Source of the DNA: Vandiemenella viatica
Taxonomy: Eukaryota; Arthropoda; Insecta; Orthoptera; Morabidae
Assembly (NCBI GenBank): GCA_031002005.1
Contig: CM061920.1
Coordinates: 119,898,095 to 119,962,094, forward strand
Length of the DNA: 64,000 nt
Direction: 5' to 3'
Positions 24,446 to 35,448 of the stretch are shown one piece after another. Below the pieces are notes generated by a model that saw nothing but the letters and a program-made list of their open reading frames with translations, was not told the origin of the DNA and did not search any database. How positions within the stretch are numbered: the stretch's first letter is position 1; every line of letters begins with the position of its first letter. A program made the position numbers and the translations under genes.

Positions 24446-25139
24446 TGTATCAGTTGCTAAGTGTAAAGGTCGAACTGCACTTTACCAACATTAGTCTGTA
24501 ACGTAACCGCAACGACAGCCGGCCGAGTGACGGCTCGCCCCCTCGCGTCCAAACTTTTCCATAGCTCACCCGTGTTCCTACCCGGTCTTTAGTCTCCTTT
24601 AACGTTTTCAAGTGATTGTTTCAGGGAATCAGTGTTGGGGATGACAGGTAGGTTTGACACCCTACTTTATTATAGAGTACTGTACTTTATTGTGCACAGT
24701 TTTGGTACGAATGTACATTAAAATACTTTTTTATCTGACTCACGTAATCACCTAACTGGTTGATATTTTATGCACAAAAATAGTATCCCAGCGCAGTATT
24801 AACAGTATCAACGCAATCTCAATGAAATGTCAATCACTCGCACTTGACGTGTTTGTTTTGTCTGAGGTTCTTTTCGATCACTCAATACTTTTTGTTAGGG
24901 AGGAACGAGATTATAAAATATTTTAATTTAAATATAAGTCGTAAAGATTTTGTATAGTAAAAATAATAATTTCATGTTAGTCACAGAGTTTCTTATTTGG
25001 AAACTCGCAGTGCACCTATATCGTAGTCACCTAACTTGAAAAGAAGACCTATAGATTAACGTGAAATTCAAACCACCGAGCGTCCTTCGCATTAAAAGAT
25101 AAAAGCTTTGCCATTGGTAAAAGTCAATTTTAAGGCCCG
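24446..25139. other. hAT interior, unassigned
   Basis: No coding sequence supported. It includes a GC-richer patch near 24500-24570. Confidence 0.4.
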
Positions 25140-25235
25140 CAAAAATTACAGTCGAGACCGGGATTTGAACCCGGACCTTCAGTTTTCAAATCGCACGCAG
25201 TAATCATTTGAGTCACCAGTCCGAATATAGGTGCG
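25140..25235 (-). repeat. tRNA-like SINE head
   Basis: The minus strand has a good polymerase III B box (GGTTCAAATCC) in a perfect T-arm CCGGG-TTCAAAT-CCCGG, and an A-box-like GACTGGTGACTCAAATGA about 45 bases upstream. The 5' and 3' acceptor halves do not pair, so this is not a functional tRNA gene. It is best read as a tRNA-derived SINE or a tRNA pseudogene. Confidence 0.55.
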
Positions 25236-26030
25236 ATGAAAAATAAGTTTTCAAACATGATAAAATAAACATATTCTTTTTCTATACCATATATTTTTGT
25301 TATCAAAAGACACGAATCCATTTTTATGTGTTTGAATACATATTTTCAGTACTTCTAGATTAGTCTTGCGTCTGGTTTGGCGTGCGATTCGGTGTGGGAG
25401 GTTCAGTTACAAATGCGGATTTCGCCTGCAATTTTTGTGGGTCGTAAAATTGGTCTTCAACTCTGGCAAAGCTCTGATTTTTTTAATGCGGAGATGCAAG
25501 GACTCTTCCTACATTTTACTAAAATCTGATGAACATGGATAAAAAAAACTTTTTTAATGCAAATAATAACATGAAAACAACATTTAGTCGTAAGGGAAGG
25601 GAAATTTCCGAACTCTCTCGATGCGCTTCTCCTCATCTAGCAGGCCGATACTGATCCGCACCGTCAAAACATAAACCAATCCAATGACGGCCGAGTGACG
25701 GACTGAGACCCGATCTTCAGAGGCCTCTCTAAAACCACTTTCGATCACCGGTGAGCAACACGTGGCTAAAATCTTGCCATATTGACTATTGAACATGAAG
25801 TAACTAAAATTGATAATTTTTAAGATGTGATTTACGAGTTTGCAGCTGTTAAAGCTAAAAAGAGAAGATTGTTTTTTAGTTTATTGTGTTTTTTTAAATG
25901 AAGTTAATATTACAATTTTATTAACTATAATTTTAATAACAATAAATGTTTATTTAATTATATTTTATTAATATGATATTTTACACTTACAAGATATTAT
26001 ATTTTACTTAATTTTGAATTTAAATTTTCG
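25236..26030. other. hAT interior, unassigned
   Basis: AT-rich except a short patch near 25680-25750. Nothing recognisable until the right subterminal repeats at about 26025. Confidence 0.4.
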
Positions 26031-26086
26031 AGGGGTGACACCATCGATATCCGCCCCGGGTGTCACCCACGCTAGCTACGCCACTG

Positions 26087-26094
26087 ATTGTCAT
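26087..26094 (+). repeat. Target-site duplication of the large hAT, right copy
   Basis: ATTGTCAT, identical to 20874-20881. Confidence 0.85.
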
Positions 26095-27100
26095 ATAGAC
26101 CAATTGAGTTACCCGCCGGGTTGTTGCATTGCATAACATTTTTGTAAAATATTTCCGCCAGCTGACGGAATCTGTCCTTCAATTTAGGTATAACGGCGTC
26201 CTCATGGAGTGCATCCGTGTGGAATCGGCACGGGAGATAGAGGGCTCTCTTATTTTGAATGATGTGAAGCTAGCTTTCTGGTTCTTTTGTCACTAGCGTA
26301 TGCCCACACATGACATGCATATTCCATAATAGGGCATACGTGTGAGGTGTATACCTTGACTCCTGTGGAAGGGGCTAGTTTGCTGTCCTTATTTAGTATC
26401 AAGTAAAGGCTGTGGAGCCGGACTTTGTTGATGTTGCTACACCAGTTCCGTCTCTTATCTAGACTCATCCCCAGCTAGTGTGCTGTCATGGGATCTTTCT
26501 ACCATACAGGCGAAGTAATGGGTCTGGATGAATTGGTTGACGGACCTCAAATTGCTTGGTTGATATAATTGCTTAGATCTTGGTGGGATTTATATCTATA
26601 CGCCACCTCCTATCCCAGGCATCGGTTACCTGCAGAACTTCTTATAGTCACCAGGTGGCTAGTGCTCTACTGTGACTGGTGGCCAAATACGCAGTATCGT
26701 TAGCGTAGGTTGCAGTCAGAATACCATTGCTGGTCGGTACATCAGCGGTGTACAGGGAGTATAGCACTGGCCCAAACACGGAGTCCTGGGAAACTCCTGC
26801 CTAAATGTTCCTGGTGGAGGAGTAAGCCTTGTAAACCTTGATGCTGAAGGTCTGGCCAGTGAGGTAGGATTTTAGAAGCTTCACATATGGCCCCAGGATA
26901 CCCTGATCGTAGAGCTTGAGCAGGAGCCCCAGGTGCCACATGGAATCGAAGACAACCGAGATGTCAAGAATTACCATAGCGCTGTAGTTCTTGAAGTTGA
27001 AAGCGTGGGTCACCGCTTCAGCTACCCGCATCAACTGTCGTGTGGCAGAATGACTACTTCGAAATTATAGCTGATGATTTGGTATAACATTAGCGTCATC
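26095..27100 (-). pseudogene. Jockey-type LINE reverse transcriptase and C-terminal region
   Basis: The minus strand reads AVTHAFNFKNYSAMVILDIS, then VVFDSMWHLGLLLKLYDQG (RT motif with the first Asp), QDSVFGPVLYSLYTADVP, then TYANDTAYLATS. The last should be FADDTA, so the second Asp of the catalytic pair is replaced by Asn. Further on, near 26468-26250, KRRNWCSNINKVRLHSLYLI and SHVCPIMEYACHVWAYAS are typical of the Jockey thumb region. Inactive by catalytic loss and frame breaks. Confidence 0.75.
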
Positions 27101-27970
27101 GATGAAGGCAGATAGACGTTTTAGTAGCAGCCGTTCGAAAACTTTTGTAATATCTGGGAGCAAACTTATAGGCCTGTAATTCTGAGGTAGGTGTTTGTCT
27201 TCCCAGTTTTGTGGATTTCCACTATTTTAGCGTGTTTCTACAGTTTAGGGTAAAGCTGTCAAGATGTCATTAAAGATAGCGGCGAGCTGGACAGAGGCCT
27301 CCGGTGGTAGGTGCCTGAGGAGAGTGTTGCTGATCTCATCGTGCCCTGGTGCTTTGTGTGGGTGCAGTTTCGACAGGTACCCCCTCCGGGGTGATGTACT
27401 CTATTTGATGATCGTCTTCAGCTTCGAAATAGACTCTGAGGCGCTGGTGGACTGCTGTAAGGTGTGTGGGGTCCACATTTGTTTGAGAGGGCTGGAAGTT
27501 CTTCACAAAGACATCAGCAAGTGCGTTGACCTTTTCCTATAGAATGATGGCAAGTCCTCTTTCGCCATGCAGTGGGGGGAGTCGCTGCCTTCGCCTGGTG
27601 AGTCTTCTTGTTTATAGACATAGAGATCCATCCTCTGGGTGGAGCATGGGGACTCTTGAGTCCCACTCTTCGTCCTATGCTTAACAGGGAAATTTTATCT
27701 CCCTTTGCAAGCGACTTATTAGTCTTCTGGTCTCCAGGTTTTTGTAAGCTTCCTGTCTTTAGCAAGTCGGTTTTTGTGGAGGATTTCCACCAGGAGGTGG
27801 GGGGGGAGGGAGGTGGGTAAAGCTGCAGAGTGAGAGCTGGTCTGGTTATCCTGACTGGAGTACAATCTGAGGTTTCATCTTTGACTGCAGCTTCAAAAGA
27901 CAAGGTCAACGTCAATGTAGTTAATTTCCGGTTGATCAGCTAGCTTAGTCTGTAGGAGCACCTGGTAGCA

Positions 27971-28231
27971 CTACACCTCCAGTGGTGGGTCTGTCACGGC
28001 AAAACAACTGTAGTTGGCTACTGCAGCTCGCAGACAGGGTTTCAAAAATGTCTCTGACACCAGACACACGTCAATATCTTGGTCTCGAAGAAACCGCCTA
28101 AACTCTAGCAGTTGGATGATCATGCTATTAGCATTCCGAACACAGAATAATAGGGAATGTAATAGTGGCTGTCTATCCATTGTGGTTCCAGTGTAGACAC
28201 TTTGTGACAGCCAGAGCATTGATAACGGCAC
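27971..28231 (-). pseudogene. Jockey-type LINE endonuclease start
   Basis: The minus strand gives FCVRNANSMIIQLLEFRRFL, then RDQDIDVCLVSETFLKP, aligning with the N-terminal block of LINE endonucleases (WNANGL..., then E-T-H-L). The catalytic Glu lies in SETF. The rest is degraded through 27100-27970. Confidence 0.65.
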
Positions 28232-29955
28232 TGGTCATTTTCTCCAGTTGCTCGGTAAGGTGGCATATCATCTTTAGGGCAGACTCCAGCTTGTTTGTTA
28301 GGCTGTCCAGTTTGTCTTGTGCTTCATGGTCTGCTTCGTCTGTGACTCTTTGCTGATGGGAGGTGACGCGGTGACCGGTCGGTGGGTCGACTGGTGAGAT
28401 TCGTTGGTCAGGAGGCGATCTGGCATATGGACCTGCAGGGCGCCCTGTAGAGGCGACACGTTCTTTGTTGGAACTGGAGCCGTCTTCTTTCAGCGACAGA
28501 TGTTGTTGCACTGCTGCGTTCTTGGATCCAGACTTTCTCTTCCGTCTACAGCGCGAATGGGATGTGGACATCTTCACCTTGCCATTGGGGGCCTGATCTT
28601 GCCCTGTTACGGGTAGGTTTTCCTGGTGTCCTAGAGATGGATTACTATTTGTTGTTGGTGTACAGTCTGATGGCTTTTCCTGTTCAGTTAATAGTCCTGG
28701 CTCTCTTGAAGGCCGGGCAGCCCTTATAACTGGCCACGTGTCCACCTCCACAGTTGGATCACTCTGCGGAGTGTCATACCTTCTGTGAAGTGGATTTGGT
28801 AGAGTAATGTTGGCCTGCACACTTGACACAGACTGGATGCATTTTACAATTCTTGGACACGCGACTGAAACGCTGGCAGTTGTAACATTGCGCAGGTCTG
28901 GTCATTGACCGAAGTTTCTCAATCTTCATTTTAAGGTGGCAGATTCTCTCCATCCGAAAGATTGCTATGTTTTCCTGGCAGTCCGCAAGGATCACCAAGA
29001 ATAGGGGCATTAATATGTTACTACCAGGACAGCGAAGTTTGGCCACCGTTTGTACAGTAAAGCCCATCTCTGACAGTTCTTCTTTCAGTTCTTCAGTGGT
29101 AAATGTTCTTGGGATGCCCCTGAACACTACTTTGAGTAGTGGAACAGCTCCAATATGAAAGGTGTAATATGGGATGTTACTGTGCTTCGGCATCCTTGTA
29201 GCGGCTGTGGTGAAGCTGAACTTGATCTCATCACCACCGGCAGTTTTGGCAGTGAAAGGACTCTTCACTACAGCTTCAACCATATCATGGAGCATCTTAT
29301 TGTTGTGCTCAAATTGCCCCACAATAGGTGGGATGTGTGCAGATCTCTGTATTGATGGCGCTGGTTCAGTTTCGGACTGCTGAGGTTTAAACTGGTTTCT
29401 AGTTTCTATGGTATTGGAGTCTAGCACTGGTGGAGGTTTAAAAGTCTGCCTAGGAAACATGAAGTTCTCCACATTGGCTCACTGATGGGGTTGGTGGGTG
29501 GTGGGTAAATCCTGTTTGTCTCTCACAACAGTTGAGCTTCCAGAGCTACTTGGTTTCCACACAGGTGACTTGGCAGTCTCTTGGACCGACACCCCTATCC
29601 GCTTCTTCGGCGTCTTCTTGTGTTTAATGGCAAGATTTATCACTAGCTGTTTGATGAAGACTCTGGTGGTGGCGGTCGGGTCGTGTGCAGTACGGCTTCA
29701 TGCTGGTAGTTCACTTCTTAGGTGTTTTGAAGTCTCTGCAGCAAGAGTCAAGGTGCGCCTCTTAGCTGCGCGTGGTTCGTCATATCATTGTGAAGGCTGG
29801 GATGTCAATATGTTACTGATCAGGGATGTGTCTATCCCCATGTCCAGATTCTGGCAGGTCGATTCCGCCTCGGTGTCTTCTGGTGAAGGCGAGCACAGAG
29901 AGTCGCTGTAGGTGACGGGCGCTGGAGCACGGGAAGTGCCACTCGATTCAGACAT
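28173..29955 (-). pseudogene. Jockey-type LINE ORF1 (gag-like)
   Basis: The likely start is the ATG at 29955 (MSESSGTSRAPAPVTYSDS). After a frame change the 29472-28774 frame contains VVFRGIPRTFTTEELKEELS (an RRM-like or PRE_C2HC-type block) and the knuckles CYNCQRFSRVSKNC and CVKCAGQHYS. A further frame, 28829-28173, is Lys/Ser/Pro-rich and ends in a helical stretch. ORF1 proteins bind the element RNA. Broken by at least two frameshifts. Confidence 0.72.
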
Positions 29956-30135
29956 CTTCTGAGGTAGGTGCAGCCTAAAGGGAGCGTTGCTCCGGTCCCT
30001 TTTTGTCACCATTCGGTTTGCCAGTACCAGAGATAACCCAGGGGGTTTCAGTCCCCCCGGGAGTGGGCCGTGTGGTGGTAAGTCCCTGTCAACCTCGGGA
30101 AGGGAGGGCCAAGCCAAACAACAAAGAAGAAGAGA

Positions 30136-30514
30136 CAAACTTTGAACCTCACTCTATTCTTCGTTGAATATATCATGCTCACAGATGGCATTTGAATTAT
30201 ATATTGTCTATGATGTTTGTCGGTGTTGTGTATGTACAATGTTTCAGTCGGTTTGAGACACAACTGTTTATTTATTGTTCTGAACTGAAGACGGATTAAT
30301 TATGCAATGGATAATACGGGCTATCTTTAGCAAAAAACGAAGATTTTAAGAGGAAATTGACCACGAAGGACCTCATTCCTCAAAACAGATGGAAGCATAA
30401 AATACAATTGCCACTCCTAGTCCTATGGAAACAGGTTTGGTGAAACGGTAATGTTAGTATTCCTTCTGCCATTGCAAAAATTGGAGAACCGATAAAGCAA
30501 GTTATTTTAGATGT
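30136..30514. other. Unassigned spacer
   Basis: Between the Jockey 5' end and the ZMYM1-like hAT coding region. It may be 5' sequence of the latter; nothing decisive. Confidence 0.35.
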
Positions 30515-31931
30515 ATATCTAAAAGAAAATAACAGAAACTTTGCAGCGGACTGGTTCAAGTAATATAAGTAGTTGCAGTATTCAGTCGAGAAAGGTGCTG
30601 CTTTTTATTATTCTTGCCAGCATTTTATACCTCATGGAAGCAAACAGACTTTGGACACTTCCACAGGATTCAGAAAATGGAAAACTGCCACTGATTAAAA
30701 AACTGCTTTTCCAAAACGTGAAAAATACATTTATAATACACGAGCCATGGTGATGTGGCAGGACAAATTACATGGAATATCTACTTATACAAGTAGCAGT
30801 GTTTGAAACATTGATATGTAGAAAAGCATTACAAGAAATAGGTCTTGTGTGAAGTCTATTACTGAAGTAATAAAATTTCTAGTAGTCAATGAATTGGGTT
30901 GGAAATCATATTTTGGAGGAAGAAAAAAAAAAGAAAACAAGCACTATTTTGGAATTTGTTTGAATATACCTACATGAAACATCTAAATTTGAAGGAGACT
31001 CCTAGTCCATATACCACAAAATGCAACAAAGCGTTCACCTCAAATTCATATAATTCAAGCAGTGCGAAGTTCCATTGTTAAAGATATTGAGGAATATGAC
31101 GTGAACTGGTTTACTCTAATGGAAGATGGTCGAGAATTAAAAATAACCGCGAAAATATTGAATAGCATTACGTTATATTACGGATAGATACGTCAATGAG
31201 TCGTTTCTGACAGTTACAACTACTGAAAAGCTTTAAGCGGCCACTTTTACGGAATTAACATCAAATACACTTAAGGAAAATATCATTGAACTCTCCAGAA
31301 TGCTACGATGGGTGCAAGTGTAATGTATGGGAAAGTTTCGGGAGTTGCGAACGGAACAGAAAAATAAATTTGACCGAAAAATTCCTTATGTCCACTGCTA
31401 AAACCATCGCTTGCATTTTATAGTTATCAGGACTTTCTCGGAAATGACATTGATTCATCTGTTTTTTTATCAATACATCATGTTACTTGAATTCTTTCAC
31501 CATGGCAAAATAGCTGCCTTTTATGGCTCCTCGAACCGCATTGGTAAAAAAGTTGTAGTAAATGATACTTATTAATTGATTTTTATGACCTTAGATGAAA
31601 TTAAAAATGACAGATTTAACGGTGACGATGTCGCTAGAGTGTCGGTATTATAAGTCATACTCAATTTGAAATTCCGAATGGCCATGGTTGTGGAAAAAAA
31701 TCTTATCCATGCCTCAGCCTCCAGACACAGCTTTACAAGCCCAAAGTGCAGGATTGAAAGATGCCATAACAATCATAAAGTGCATCCAAAATGGAAAAAA
31801 AAAAAGATCAAATGAAATGTATCATCAACTTCTGGAAGAAGCTAAGTCTAAGACAAGCGGCAATTCCGAAAATAGGACCCAGATCTAGAAGCGGCTCAAG
31901 AGGCAAGTCAAAAAATCGAATTGTATGAATG
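30515..31931 (+). pseudogene. ZMYM1-like hAT transposase (TTF-type zinc finger and DUF4371-type core), broken
   Basis: Scattered plus-strand frames give YSVEKGAAFYYSCQHFIPHG followed by GFRKWKTATD (the TTF-type zinc-finger region of these transposases), then MWQDKLHGIS, SCVKSITEVIKFLVVNELGW, and further on FTLMEDGRELK, GASVMYGKVSGVANGTEK and IPYVHC. These follow the usual order of the ZMYM1/DUF4371 hAT proteins, where GQGYDGASxMxGxxxGVQ and YVHCxxHxLNL are hallmarks. Many stops and frame changes; it enters the N gap at 31932. Confidence 0.65.
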
Positions 31932-32931
31932 NNNNNNNNNNNNNNNNNNNNNNNNNNNNNNNNNNNNNNNNNNNNNNNNNNNNNNNNNNNNNNNNNNNNN
32001 NNNNNNNNNNNNNNNNNNNNNNNNNNNNNNNNNNNNNNNNNNNNNNNNNNNNNNNNNNNNNNNNNNNNNNNNNNNNNNNNNNNNNNNNNNNNNNNNNNNN
32101 NNNNNNNNNNNNNNNNNNNNNNNNNNNNNNNNNNNNNNNNNNNNNNNNNNNNNNNNNNNNNNNNNNNNNNNNNNNNNNNNNNNNNNNNNNNNNNNNNNNN
32201 NNNNNNNNNNNNNNNNNNNNNNNNNNNNNNNNNNNNNNNNNNNNNNNNNNNNNNNNNNNNNNNNNNNNNNNNNNNNNNNNNNNNNNNNNNNNNNNNNNNN
32301 NNNNNNNNNNNNNNNNNNNNNNNNNNNNNNNNNNNNNNNNNNNNNNNNNNNNNNNNNNNNNNNNNNNNNNNNNNNNNNNNNNNNNNNNNNNNNNNNNNNN
32401 NNNNNNNNNNNNNNNNNNNNNNNNNNNNNNNNNNNNNNNNNNNNNNNNNNNNNNNNNNNNNNNNNNNNNNNNNNNNNNNNNNNNNNNNNNNNNNNNNNNN
32501 NNNNNNNNNNNNNNNNNNNNNNNNNNNNNNNNNNNNNNNNNNNNNNNNNNNNNNNNNNNNNNNNNNNNNNNNNNNNNNNNNNNNNNNNNNNNNNNNNNNN
32601 NNNNNNNNNNNNNNNNNNNNNNNNNNNNNNNNNNNNNNNNNNNNNNNNNNNNNNNNNNNNNNNNNNNNNNNNNNNNNNNNNNNNNNNNNNNNNNNNNNNN
32701 NNNNNNNNNNNNNNNNNNNNNNNNNNNNNNNNNNNNNNNNNNNNNNNNNNNNNNNNNNNNNNNNNNNNNNNNNNNNNNNNNNNNNNNNNNNNNNNNNNNN
32801 NNNNNNNNNNNNNNNNNNNNNNNNNNNNNNNNNNNNNNNNNNNNNNNNNNNNNNNNNNNNNNNNNNNNNNNNNNNNNNNNNNNNNNNNNNNNNNNNNNNN
32901 NNNNNNNNNNNNNNNNNNNNNNNNNNNNNNN
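31932..32931. other. Assembly gap, 1000 N
   Basis: Exactly 1000 N, the conventional placeholder for an unsized scaffold gap. Open stretches across it are artefacts. Confidence 0.99.
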
Positions 32932-33263
32932 GTGTCACAAGGGATTGATTGGAATTTTAGACAAAGTGCAGCTAAGGATACTCAATTTGTGATTGCTTAC
33001 GAAAGCATAACAGAATTGATACATAGATTGGTCTGGATAGACAGACGACAAAGGTTTGACCTGGATGGCAACAATTACGAGTGCGATGAGATATTTTATA
33101 CCAATGGCAGCAGAGATAAGTTATGGAAATAAGGTATCGTACTGATGCTTCCATTCCTTGAGTTTTGCCATGGTCAAACTGGAAACTTTGATTTTTTCTA
33201 GCCTTGGTGTGGGAAAGGCTTTGTCACAAATATTTTCAAGTGGGCTCTTGTCCAAAGACAGAG
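32932..33263. other. Unassigned sequence after the gap
   Basis: A 66-codon open stretch to 33132 (plus) has no family I recognise. Its start is inside the gap. Confidence 0.3.
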
Positions 33264-34214
33264 TTGAGAAATAGGCATGAAAAAATTACATCCTGATTGG
33301 TTTGACATCATGTAATCACTTCAGAAATGTCTGTAGGGAAAGAAACTGGTTTTCAAATCGGCAACTTTGCTTCAGATTCATCGAGGTTATACTTAAATAC
33401 ATCACTAAACCCCTTCAATGCATCTTTGAGTTCAAAAAATGTCTGTGTTTCATTACACATAATTTAATACATCCTTTAAAATACACGGAATGTAGGTGAC
33501 ACTCGTGAGCTATATTATATTGTTCATAACGAATCGAACATGATGTGAAAAAGTGAGTTTGTTTCCCGTCTCTTCGTCGGTGAATTAATTTTTAATGTCT
33601 GCCTGCTTCGATGAATGGAATTTATGGGTTTTCCTACCTTCGTCGGTGAATATCTGTCGGTTTCAATGAAAGGATTTCACCCATTGATGGGTTTTTGAGG
33701 CTACGAATTTTGAAAGGAATAACGTATGGTTGGTTTGAGAAATAGGCTTGAAAAAATTACATGCTGATTGGTTTGACACTATGTATTCACTTCAGAAATG
33801 TCTGTAGGGAAAGAAACTGGTTTTCAAATCGATAACTTTGCTTTAGTTTAGGAGCTATTAATTCATCGAGGTCATACTTACATACATCAGTAAACCCATT
33901 CAATGCCTCTTTGAGTTTTAAAAGTGTCTGTCTTCTCGGTCTGTTTCATTACCCCTAATTTAATACATCCTTTAAAATACACGGACTGTAGGTGACACTC
34001 GTGAGTTATATTATATTGTTCATAATGAATCGACCATGATGTGAAAAAGTGAGTTTGTTTCCAGTCTCTTCGTCGGTGAATTAATTTTTAATGTCTGCCT
34101 GCTTCGATGAACGGAATTTATGGTTTTCCCTACCTTCGTCGGTGAATGTCTGTCGGTTTCAATGAAAGGACTGATGGGTTTTTGAGGCTACGAATTTTGA
34201 AAGGAATGACGTAT
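33264..34214 (+). repeat. Tandem duplication, two units offset by 471 bp
   Basis: Unit 1 starts at 33264 and unit 2 at 33735; both begin TTGAGAAATAGGC and end near GAAAGGAAT(A/G)ACGTAT. The copies match closely except for small indels, for example in the TAGTTTAGGAGCTATTAAT region of unit 2. Each unit starts with a scrap of the CR1/Jockey-like RT (similar to 16290-16400) and contains CTTCGTCGGTGAAT twice. Confidence 0.85.
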
Positions 34215-34244
34215 TTGTGGTATTGCTATACTTTATCACAATAA

Positions 34245-34430
34245 TTTCATTTTTTTAAAACTTTTAAACGTCTCTCTAACAACGTGGTCTTTAGAGACGG
34301 GAAAAGGATGGGGGGCAAGGAATGGGAAGGAATTCGCCCATGTCCTTTTGAAGGAAGCATCCTGGCATTCACCTGGGTGAAACCATGGAAAATCTGGATG
34401 CCCGGAACCGCCGTCCTCCCGAAAGCAATG
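34245..34430 (-). repeat. SINE body
   Basis: The minus strand reads TCCATGGTTTCACCCAGGTG, then AATGCCAGGATG and GAATTCCTTCCCATTCCTTG, and ends in an A-rich tail (34245-34258). It resembles the widespread insect SINE body in which a CCGTGGTTTCCCA block, a CCAGGCAAATGC block and a CTTCCTTCCCA block follow one another. Identity is from memory of the pattern, not a search. Confidence 0.5.
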
Positions 34431-34675
34431 CCAGAAAGCTAAATAATTTCTTGAAAACAGGTACACATAGATTTTATATCTTTCCAATTTGCTGAGTTTA
34501 TGACGTTTTTTTCCATATCGAACGTTAAAAGGAAACATTTATGCTTTTCGACTTACTTTTTATTCAATTATAACAAGGCAAGCTGGCGCCATACTCTCTA
34601 GGTGTGGAAACTAAAATTTTGATTTTCGTTTTGAAATTGACGAGTTGGAACGGCTTTTTCAATAATATCTCAAAA

Positions 34676-34760
34676 CCCATACCCGTGGCCGGACTCGAAC
34701 CGGCGACCTTCGGCACTCTAGCCCCAACACTACCGATGTCTGTTTACGTAATATCCGTTG
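34676..34760 (-). repeat. tRNA-like sequence (SINE head or tRNA pseudogene)
   Basis: Minus strand: B box GGTTCGAGTCC in a perfect T-arm GCCGG-TTCGAGT-CCGGC, and an A-box-like TAGTGTTGGGG about 30 bases upstream. The acceptor stem does not pair and the anticodon arm is poor, so it is not a functional tRNA. Confidence 0.5.
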
Positions 34761-35279
34761 ATGTTGACTTTTTATTTTTTAGTAAAAAATCGCAATGATT
34801 TACGATTAAGTATTTTTTACGACACAGAACCGAAGAAAATATTTTACTGTGTGTCGATAGTAGCCAAGATGTTTCGCAGCGCAAACAAGTGCTTGCTTAA
34901 CGGAACCCCAGCCAGCACGGCACACATTTCGCAATGCCTAATGGAGAGCAAACAGAGCGTGTTCACGCAGGCCCGAAAACGGGGATTCCGAAATATTTCA
35001 CGCATTTGAAGCATGCCAGGCCATCTAGCGGTGACTATAGCAACTCTAGGTACTGCCATCTGGTGACAGTGATGCAAGGCGAACTCGCGATGTCTCGGAT
35101 GAGCAAGTTCACACCTGTCGCAACGTCTAACAGAGCGCGTATCATGTGTAAACACGCCCCGGGCGGTGGAATTTCCCCGCTAGCTGGGGGAGTGGAATAT
35201 CTGCGCCCAAAGAAATTAAGCCCTTGGGAGATGCTGCCCTCTCAGCGGCCGGCCAAAGAACTAACGGTCCGCCATCTTG

Positions 35280-35287
35280 TGACGTCA
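35280..35287. promoter_or_regulatory. CRE-type palindrome TGACGTCA
   Basis: Consensus cAMP-response-element palindrome, immediately downstream of GCCATCTTG (a YY1-like motif). Function is inferred from motif only. Confidence 0.3.
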
Positions 35288-35364
35288 TACGACCTTGAAC
35301 GCGATTGGCTGATTCAAAAGCCCGCCGGAGGGGAGGGGAGGGAGGTCCCCCCACCACCACTTCG

Positions 35365-35372
35365 TGACGTCA
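35365..35372. promoter_or_regulatory. CRE-type palindrome TGACGTCA
   Basis: Second perfect copy, 85 bp downstream of the first. Confidence 0.3.
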
Positions 35373-35448
35373 TGGGTTTTCCCGGTTTATTCCTTGAACT
35401 CTTATTATACATCTACTGTCCTAGCACCTATCTTATACCCTCCTACAC

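Larger units (their letters stand above)
20882..26086. mobile_element. hAT-type element, 5.2 kb, with nested insertions
   Basis: The left end is CAGTGGCGTAGCTAGG. The right end, reverse-complemented, is CAGTGGCGTAGCTAGC. Just inside both ends, CCCGGGTGTCACC-type and GGGGTGACACC-type motifs recur, with a TTTCGA motif. A perfect 8-bp duplication flanks it. It contains a small inverted-repeat element (21821-22171), a Tc1 copy (22992-24445) and a tRNA-like SINE (25140-25235). After subtracting these, about 3.3 kb remains with no recognisable transposase, apart from a possible first exon (ATGAGCGGCGGTGGATATAA then a GTAAGT donor near 21237-21264). It is probably non-autonomous. Confidence 0.85.
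26095..30135 (-). mobile_element. Jockey-type LINE, minus strand (main part)
   Basis: In minus-strand order it has a 5' leader (to about 30135), a gag-like ORF1 with zinc knuckles (29955-28200), an endonuclease start (28231-27971), RT pieces (27034-26650) and a C-terminal region (26468-26095) that continues beyond the hAT insertion. Several frameshifts; most of the endonuclease is eroded. Confidence 0.8.
34850..35400. other. GC-rich island of unknown origin
   Basis: Markedly more GC-rich than its surroundings. It has two consensus CRE-type palindromes, a GCCATCTTG motif and GC-box-like stretches. Open stretches on both strands look accidental. It may be a 5' UTR or LTR fragment of an unrecognised element or an old promoter. 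Confidence 0.35.

Noticed and set aside
25140..25235. Functional tRNA gene
   Set aside because: The T-arm and B box are good, but the acceptor halves do not pair and no clean anticodon arm forms; called SINE-like.
27264..29911. Plus-strand open stretches in 27.2-29.9 kb as genes
   Set aside because: They lie antisense to the Jockey-type LINE, whose minus-strand motifs are recognisable; no plus-strand domain is.
31808..33132. Long open stretches across 31.9-33.1 kb on both strands
   Set aside because: They consist almost wholly of N; they are artefacts of the gap.
33264..34214. CRISPR-like direct repeats
   Set aside because: Only two long units with a LINE fragment in each, in an animal genome; no short repeat-spacer pattern.
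34676..34760. Functional tRNA gene
   Set aside because: Same reason: perfect T-arm but no acceptor stem.
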